A DNA stretch of 56,918 nt from Dietzia aerolata (lineage in GTDB: Bacteria > Actinomycetota > Actinomycetes > Mycobacteriales > Mycobacteriaceae): contig NZ_JAALDM010000023.1 in NCBI RefSeq assembly GCF_014144865.1, positions 1 to 56,918 of the forward strand. Reading direction: 5' to 3'. The notes beneath the pieces were generated by a model, which saw only the letters and a list, made by a program, of their open reading frames with translations, was not told the origin of the DNA and ran no database searches. Below, one piece after another: positions 51,830 to 56,918 of this stretch (positions are counted from its first letter, which is position 1; every line of letters starts with the position of its first letter). The position numbers and the translations under genes were made by a program.

Positions 51830-52615
51830 TCAGATGAGCTTCTGGGCGACGAGGTAGTTGGCGATGTCGTTGCCGCCCTCGCCCTCGTCTGCGACCTTCT
51901 CGCCCGCGGTGCGCGGCGGCTTGGGGGTGGAGGACGTGACGGCGGAGGCCGCGTTGTCCTTGCCGACCTGGCCTTCCTCGACCGCGGTGTCGGCGAGGGT
52001 CAGAACCTCGACCGGCTTCTTCTTGGCCGCCATGATGCCCTTGAAGGACGGGAACCGCGGCTCGTTGATCTTCTCGCCCACGGAAATGATGGCCGGCAGT
52101 GCGGCCTCGACCTCGAAGACGCCCTCATCGGTCTCGCGCTCGCCACGGGCGACGCCGTCGGCGACCTCGAGAGTGCGCATGTGGGTCAGCTGCGGCTTGC
52201 CCAGGTACTCGGCCAGGAGCGCGGGGACCGCGCCCATGCGACCGTCGGTGGCCTCGTTGCCACAGATGATCAGATCGATATCGCCCATGCCGTTGAGAAC
52301 GTTGGCCAGTGCCCACGAGGTCTGGACGAGGTCGGAACCGTGCAGCGACTCGTCGTTGAGGTGGACAGCCTTGTCCGCTCCCATGGACAGTGCCTTACGG
52401 ATGGCCTCGGTGGCGCGGTCCGGACCGGCACACAGGACGGTCACCTCGCCCTCTCCGGCCTCCTTGATCTGGAGGGCCTGCTCGACGGCCTTCTCGTTGA
52501 TCTCGTCCAAGACCGCGTCCGCGGCCTCGCGGTCGAGGGTGAAGTCCCCATCGGAGAGCTTGCGCTCTGAGTACGTATCGGGAACCTGCTTGATCAGTAC
52601 GACGATGTTCGTCAT
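51830..52615 (-). CDS. etfB: Electron transfer flavoprotein, beta subunit
   Basis: Partner of EtfA, binding AMP. The 261-residue product begins MTNIVVLIKQVPDTYSERKL, then DEINEKAVEQALQIKEAGEG, VLCAGPDRATEAIRKALSMG and DLIICGNEATDGRMGAVPAL, the last with the family signature. GGAGGT lies 12 nt before the start. A stretch TTGTGT ... TATCCG in the 126-nt upstream gap on the minus strand may be the promoter, so etfBA may be separate from the acyl-CoA synthetase. Confidence 0.97.
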   Translation of the reverse strand: MTNIVVLIKQVPDTYSERKLSDGDFTLDREAADAVLDEINEKAVEQALQIKEAGEGEVTVLCAGPDRATEAIRKALSMGADKAVHLNDESLHGSDLVQTSWALANVLNGMGDIDLIICGNEATDGRMGAVPALLAEYLGKPQLTHMRTLEVADGVARGERETDEGVFEVEAALPAIISVGEKINEPRFPSFKGIMAAKKKPVEVLTLADTAVEEGQVGKDNAASAVTSSTPKPPRTAGEKVADEGEGGNDIANYLVAQKLI

Positions 52616-52741
52616 GGGCCTGCGTCGACCTCCTGCGAGTCGGGGCTGGGTGCAGTCCGTCAGGTGACCGGATCACACCGGATAATGGTCCTTCGACACA
52701 CAATAACGTCCCGCGACCGGTGGAGGGAGTTCCGGGGTGAG

Positions 52742-54418
52742 TCAGTTGATGCGCTTTTCCCAACCGGACCACGCCGCATCACGGAGTTCGTTCTTGCGCA
52801 CCTTGCCGGTGGAGGTCCGTGGCAACGCCTCGGTGAGCTCCACGGCACCGGGCACCTTGTAGCGCGCGATCCTGGTCCGACAGTGCTCGATCACGCTGTT
52901 TTCGTCGAGTTCGGATCCGGGCCGCACCACCACGTACGCCTTGGGCCGCTCGCCCCATTTCTCGTCGGGCATGGACACGACCGCACAGTCCATGACGTCC
53001 GGATGGGAGGCGATGGCCTGCTCGACCTCGATCGTCGAGATGTTCTCGCCGCCGGAGACCACCACGTCCTTGGCCCGGTCGAGCAACTGGACGTAGCCGT
53101 CCGGGTGCATCACGCCGAGGTCACCGGAGTGGAACCATCCTCCGGCGAAGGCTGCGGCGGTGGCGTCGGGGTCCTGGAAGTAGCCCTTCATCACGCCGTT
53201 GCCGGTCATGACCACTTCGCCCATCGTCACGCCGTCGGCCGGCACGTCGACGAGTGTCGTCTCCCCGGGTGCCGTGCGCTCGATGACGCGGACGGTGTCG
53301 GCGTGGATCATCGCGACCCCCTGCCGCGACTTGAGTGCAGCGCGATCGTCGGGTTCCAGGTCGGCCCATCCCGGCTGCGGGGTGCACACGGTGAAGGGGC
53401 CGTAGGTCTCGGTCAGCCCGTACACCTGGGTCACGTCGATCCCGAGGTCCTCGAATCGCCGGAGGATGGTCGGTGACGGCGGGGCGCCGGCGGTGACCAT
53501 GCTGATCCCCTGCACGGGCCGGGCCGCCGGGTCGTCGGCGATCGTGGACAGCACCGCCGGGGCACCGGCCAGTCGGTTGACCCGCTCGGCGTCGAACAGC
53601 CGCCAGATCTCGTCGCCGCGGACCGCGCGCAGGCAGACGTGTGTTCCGGCCGCACCGGTCAGGGCCCACGTGGTGCACCACCCGTTGCAGTGGAACATCG
53701 GCAGCGTCCACAGATACCGGGAGTCGGCGTCGAGACTTTGGGTGACGATCTCGCCGAGCGCGTTGAGGTAGGCGCCACGGTGGGTGTACATGACGCCCTT
53801 GGGTCGCCCGGTGGTCCCCGAGGTGTAGTTGACGGCGATGATCGAGTCCTCGTCGTCGACGGTCCAGGGCACCGGCTGCGGCGACGCGAGCTCGAGGGCC
53901 TCCTCGAGCGCTTCGGCCTTCGGCCCGAAGCGGGCCGGGTCCGGTTGGGTGCCGTCGGCATCGGGGGCGACCAGGATCAGCTTCAGCTGCTCGGGCACCT
54001 CGTCGCCCAGTCCCGCCAGCAGGTCCGCGTCCGCGATGAGCACCCCGATTCCGGCATGCTCGACGATGTACGCGATCTCCGCGGGCGCGAGCCGGGTGTT
54101 GAGCGCGACCACGGCACCCCCGGACAGTGGGACTCCGAACTGCGCGAGCAGCGCCTCGGCCGAGTTCGGTGCGAGAACGCCGACCCGGTCACCGCGCGCG
54201 ACGCCACGCATCTTCAGCAGCGAGGCCAGTCGCGTGGCCCGTTCGGCGAATTCGGCGTAGGTCTGCCGCCGTGGGCCGTCGACCACCGCGATCTTGTCGG
54301 GCGACACCCTGGCCGCTTTCTCGAGGAATCCCAGCGGGCTCAGTGCGGTGTCCAGTCCAGATACGGCAGTCATCGGGAGTGTGTGGCCTCTCGTGTGGGC
54401 GGTCGTGATGTCCGTCAC
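52742..54418 (-). CDS. Acyl-CoA synthetase (AMP-forming)
   Basis: Activates a fatty or carboxylic acid with ATP and CoA. The 558-residue product shows the AMP-binding motif NYTSGTTGRPKGVMYTHRG, YGLTETYGP, HSGDLGVMHPDGYVQLLDRA, KDVVVSGGENISTIEVEQ and the C-terminal catalytic lysine region TSTGKVRKNEL. This is the medium/long-chain type often seen with ETF in beta-oxidation. The start is uncertain: GTG 54418 or ATG 54373, neither with a good ribosome site; the family N-terminus (SPLGFLEKAARVSPDKIAVV) is included by both. Confidence 0.92.
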   Translation of the reverse strand: MTDITTAHTRGHTLPMTAVSGLDTALSPLGFLEKAARVSPDKIAVVDGPRRQTYAEFAERATRLASLLKMRGVARGDRVGVLAPNSAEALLAQFGVPLSGGAVVALNTRLAPAEIAYIVEHAGIGVLIADADLLAGLGDEVPEQLKLILVAPDADGTQPDPARFGPKAEALEEALELASPQPVPWTVDDEDSIIAVNYTSGTTGRPKGVMYTHRGAYLNALGEIVTQSLDADSRYLWTLPMFHCNGWCTTWALTGAAGTHVCLRAVRGDEIWRLFDAERVNRLAGAPAVLSTIADDPAARPVQGISMVTAGAPPSPTILRRFEDLGIDVTQVYGLTETYGPFTVCTPQPGWADLEPDDRAALKSRQGVAMIHADTVRVIERTAPGETTLVDVPADGVTMGEVVMTGNGVMKGYFQDPDATAAAFAGGWFHSGDLGVMHPDGYVQLLDRAKDVVVSGGENISTIEVEQAIASHPDVMDCAVVSMPDEKWGERPKAYVVVRPGSELDENSVIEHCRTRIARYKVPGAVELTEALPRTSTGKVRKNELRDAAWSGWEKRIN

Positions 54419-54579
54419 GGTAGTGGCGGGTGGTGCGGTGTGCGCTCTGATCGCCGGGGATTCCCCCCGCCCCTGCCCGGCCGACGGAACCGGCGCGAAG
54501 CCGGCATCGAGGTCGGCGTCCTCGTCGGCATCGGGGCCGCCATCGGTGCGTCCACCGAAGCCGGTGCGCCGGAGCGGAC

Positions 54580-54585
54580 TAGTGT
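54580..54585 (+). promoter_or_regulatory. -10 of leaderless PQQ-type lipoprotein gene
   Basis: TAGTGT, 6 nt before GTG 54592; no Shine-Dalgarno upstream. Confidence 0.5.
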
Positions 54586-54591
54586 CATGCG

Positions 54592-56076
54592 GTGACTCTC
54601 ACCACGGGAGTGCAGACGAGGGGGGGATCTGTGGGACCGGCAACGACAGCGCGCACCGTACGGGCTCTGGGCCTCGTCGCGGTCGCGGTGGGTCTGCTCG
54701 CCGGCTGCACCTCGAGTACCGAGAGCGGCGGTGCGCGGCTCCCCCAGGCCGCGAGCTGGTCGTCGGTGACCGGCGGCCCGCCCAATTCGGGGCGCGCACA
54801 TTCGTCGGTGTCGCAGTCCCCGGAGTTGGTGTGGTCGCGCACGTTGGGAGCGCCGGCGATCGGCGTCGCCTCGTCGGACGGCATCGGCACCTCGTATCAG
54901 GCCACGATCTCCGAGCGCGGCTGCAATCTGTTCGCCCTGTCCGCCGAGGACGGCCGCAAGCGCTGGTGTGTGCGGCTGCCGACCGACGGTCCGCGTATCA
55001 CCGCGACCGTCGATGGGCGCGGGTCTTTGTTCGTGCCGATGTACGGCGGGGTCGGCGCCCTGGCCGCCGAGGGTGAGAACCGGTGGTTCGTCCAGACCAG
55101 GGGGACGCCGACCACGGTGACGCTGCTCAACAAGCGCCACCTGTTGGTGATCTCCCATCAGGGCGCGGCCAGGGTCGTCAACGCGCACACGGGTCTGGAT
55201 TCATCTCCGGAGCTGCGGTTGGCCGGTCCGATCGCGACCGATGATCGCGGCTACGGGTTGCCCTGGTGCGGGATCGGCGCGCGCGGCTGTCCCGTGCCCG
55301 GCCCGGCGGCGGTGGACACCTCAACGGCCACCGCGTACGTCACCGTGTGGACCCCCGGTGCCGACGACCCCGAGCTGGTCGCCCTCCGTTTCAATTCGAG
55401 CGATTCCGACTCGGGCGGCTCCGGCGACGAGCACGGCGGGGCCCTCGAGGAACTGTGGCGCGTCCCGCTATCCGAGGGGCGTCTCGGGGTGCCGGTGGTC
55501 CTGTCGAACGACCGGGCCGAGGCGTACGTGCACACCGACGACGGTGACCTCGCCGCCTACTCCACCACCGATGGCGCGCACCTGTGGACGGCGCCGGTGG
55601 GGTACCGCCCCGACCTTCCGCCGTCCGTGCTGCCGGACGGGACGGTAGTCACCGGGGGCCGCACGTCGACGTTGTGGCGGGGCCCCGAGGATGATCACGA
55701 CGACGACGCCGGCCCCTCCCCCGTCGTGGCCATCTCCTCCGAGGACGGTTCGGGCCGCGAACTCTGGCGGCGCGATGATCTCCGGCAACTGACCAATCCG
55801 GCGGCCACTGACGATGGTCGGGTGCTCGTCGCGGTGCGGGCCGACGGGAGTGCAAGCGACGGCGGTGCCGACGGCGAATCCGACGACGACGAATCCGGCA
55901 ACGAGCCCGCCGGCGAGCCCGGCATCGCCATCCACCTGCTCGACGGCGCCTCGGGCGAGACCCTGCACCGCATCCTGGTGCCGGCGGCGCACGGCCCGGT
56001 GTCGGGGTTGAGCGTGGACTCCGATGGCAGGATCGTGCTCACGACCGGGCTCGGCGCGGTCTACCTCTTCGACTAG
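54592..56076 (+). CDS. Lipoprotein with PQQ-type beta-propeller
   Basis: A 494-residue exported lipoprotein. The N-region is long, then the hydrophobic part LGLVAVAVGL and lipobox LAGC (Cys39). The body has repeated blades with ATISERGCNLFALSAEDGRK and AYSTTDGAHLWTAPVGYR, typical of PQQ-binding-like propellers (BamB/PQQ family), though no quinoprotein active site can be claimed. Acidic low-complexity inserts lie near residues 365 and 420 (EDDHDDD; DGESDDDE). GTG 54592 is chosen: TAGTGT (54580-54585) lies 6 nt upstream. It converges on the methyltransferase gene with a 14-nt gap. Confidence 0.85.
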   Translation: MTLTTGVQTRGGSVGPATTARTVRALGLVAVAVGLLAGCTSSTESGGARLPQAASWSSVTGGPPNSGRAHSSVSQSPELVWSRTLGAPAIGVASSDGIGTSYQATISERGCNLFALSAEDGRKRWCVRLPTDGPRITATVDGRGSLFVPMYGGVGALAAEGENRWFVQTRGTPTTVTLLNKRHLLVISHQGAARVVNAHTGLDSSPELRLAGPIATDDRGYGLPWCGIGARGCPVPGPAAVDTSTATAYVTVWTPGADDPELVALRFNSSDSDSGGSGDEHGGALEELWRVPLSEGRLGVPVVLSNDRAEAYVHTDDGDLAAYSTTDGAHLWTAPVGYRPDLPPSVLPDGTVVTGGRTSTLWRGPEDDHDDDAGPSPVVAISSEDGSGRELWRRDDLRQLTNPAATDDGRVLVAVRADGSASDGGADGESDDDESGNEPAGEPGIAIHLLDGASGETLHRILVPAAHGPVSGLSVDSDGRIVLTTGLGAVYLFD

Positions 56077-56090
56077 GGTTCGCGGACCGA

Positions 56091-56918
56091 TCAGTCGGCG
56101 CGCGTGCGTGGCCCGCACACGAACACCACCGCGGACCGCTCGATCCGCGTGACCACCAGCGCCAGCGGCCTGGATCCCTTGAGTGAGAGCGAGCGGCGCA
56201 GCACGTCCGGGTCAGCGTCCACGCCCCGCACCAGGATTTCCAGCGACCCGCAGTCCCGCTCGCGCAGCACCCGGCGCAGCTCTTTGCGGTCGAGCCTGCA
56301 GCGGTCGAGCACCTCGAAACCCGAGTACCCGGCGGGGATCTGCGGACCGGTCAGGTGGGCTATCCGGGTGTCTAATTGCCGGAGCCCGTGACGGCGGGCC
56401 CAGTGACGCACGAGTCCCGCCCGGACGACGGCCCCGTCCGGATCCACGATGAAACGGTCCGGTTCCGGGGAGGCGTCGACGTCGTCGTCGTCGGAATCGG
56501 TGACCTCCTCCACATACACCTCGAGCCCCTCTGCGGTGACCCGCGGTACGCCCCACGCGCCGCCCCACGCCCCGACCCACGTTCCGCCGCGCGCATCTGC
56601 GGGCGCCGTCGTCGTCTCTACATCTGTCGCGGCCGGGACGGTTCGCACCACGGTCGCCCGGCGGCCCACCCCACCGGACAGTCCCGGCGACCACAGGCAC
56701 GCCTCGCGCACCGAGCCGTCCAGCGACACCACCTCGACCTCCCCGCGGTGCTCCAGGACGGACGTGTCCAACCCCGGCGCGCACTTGACCACGTGATCTC
56801 GCCCGGCGAGCGAGGCAAGCAGCGCCGGAAGCGGGGGGCTGAGCTGTGCCGGATCGTGGATCCGGCGGCCTCCCGAGCGGCGCGCGGGATCGGCCACCAC
56901 CACGGCGTCGCGGGTCGG
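56091..56918 (-). CDS. Class I SAM methyltransferase with THUMP-like C-terminal domain, C-terminal part (cut by window edge)
   Basis: Only the C-terminal 275 residues or so are present; the frame continues past the right edge. The visible start has AVVVADPARRSGGRRI, the DPxRR motif IV of class I methyltransferases related to RlmD/TrmA-like enzymes, and HVVKCAPGLD. The rest (about GLVRHWARRHGLRQLDTRIA to IPAGYSGFEVLDRCRLDRKE) is the THUMP-like domain seen fused to such methyltransferases in actinobacteria. An acidic linker (TDSDDDDVDA) is present. The substrate is probably RNA but unproven. Mycobacterial genes after etfAB include a methyltransferase of this kind. Confidence 0.8.
   Translation of the reverse strand, partial: PTRDAVVVADPARRSGGRRIHDPAQLSPPLPALLASLAGRDHVVKCAPGLDTSVLEHRGEVEVVSLDGSVREACLWSPGLSGGVGRRATVVRTVPAATDVETTTAPADARGGTWVGAWGGAWGVPRVTAEGLEVYVEEVTDSDDDDVDASPEPDRFIVDPDGAVVRAGLVRHWARRHGLRQLDTRIAHLTGPQIPAGYSGFEVLDRCRLDRKELRRVLRERDCGSLEILVRGVDADPDVLRRSLSLKGSRPLALVVTRIERSAVVFVCGPRTRAD

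Overview
The window is a GC-rich (about two-thirds G+C by eye) actinobacterial chromosome segment that is almost fully coded. Gene order closely follows the conserved stretch I recall from Mycobacterium tuberculosis (roughly thiL/ddl/gpsA/cofC/ppk/mutT1/hupB/leuDC through gltX, leuB, serA, ilvBNC, gatB, pfkA, gatCA, ligA, mnmA, iscS, etfAB). I therefore place it in the Mycobacteriales. A non-Mycobacterium genus such as Dietzia or a relative seems likely, because ilvD sits beside ilvBNC, HupB lacks the long basic tail, and there are extra transporter genes. The genus cannot be fixed from the sequence alone.

Layout. 1-8 kb: thiamine-phosphate kinase (cut by the window edge), a DUF3515 protein, ddl, gpsA, cofC, ppk-mutT1 and hupB. 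8-11 kb: leuCD with a divergent IclR regulator and a putative leucine-rich leader peptide. 11-16.3 kb: a lipoprotein, then a TetR/DHA2-efflux pair bracketed by two identical tRNA-Glu(CTC) genes, then tRNA-Gln(CTG) and gltX. 16-26 kb: isochorismate synthase, a FAH-family hydrolase, an exonuclease with a cyclic-nucleotide/CBS/DUF294 protein, leuB, serA, and an uncharacterised protein with an FAD oxidoreductase. 26-35 kb: a large lipoprotein, ilvBNC with a leader peptide and attenuator, a PH-domain protein, a YhgE/Pip-like membrane protein, and ilvD. 35-46.5 kb: DoxX, an LppZ-like lipoprotein, gatB, pfkA, a second DHA2 exporter, gatA, gatC, an ACT protein and ligA. 46.5-56.9 kb: a DnaQ-like exonuclease, a MetE-like protein with mnmA and iscS, etfBA, an acyl-CoA synthetase, a beta-propeller lipoprotein and a cut methyltransferase/THUMP-like gene.

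How the genes fit together. Branched-chain amino-acid synthesis dominates: leuB, leuC, leuD, ilvB, ilvN, ilvC and ilvD are all here, with two separate leader-peptide signals (leuC and ilvB). tRNA charging is a second theme: GluRS, tRNA-Glu, tRNA-Gln and all three GatCAB subunits point to Gln-tRNA(Gln) made by transamidation. ETF and an acyl-CoA synthetase indicate fatty-acid oxidation. Efflux and envelope proteins are interspersed.

Expression signals. Many genes show a TANNNT -10 hexamer 6-7 nt before the start codon, as expected for leaderless mRNAs. In three places (gpsA/ddl, exonuclease/fahA, pfkA/gatB) the TAG stop of the upstream gene forms the first half of that hexamer, each time with an identical 10-nt gap. 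I saw no CRISPR array, transposase, prophage or rRNA, and no gene-free stretch longer than about 300 bases apart from the tRNA region 14355-14760, which is described.
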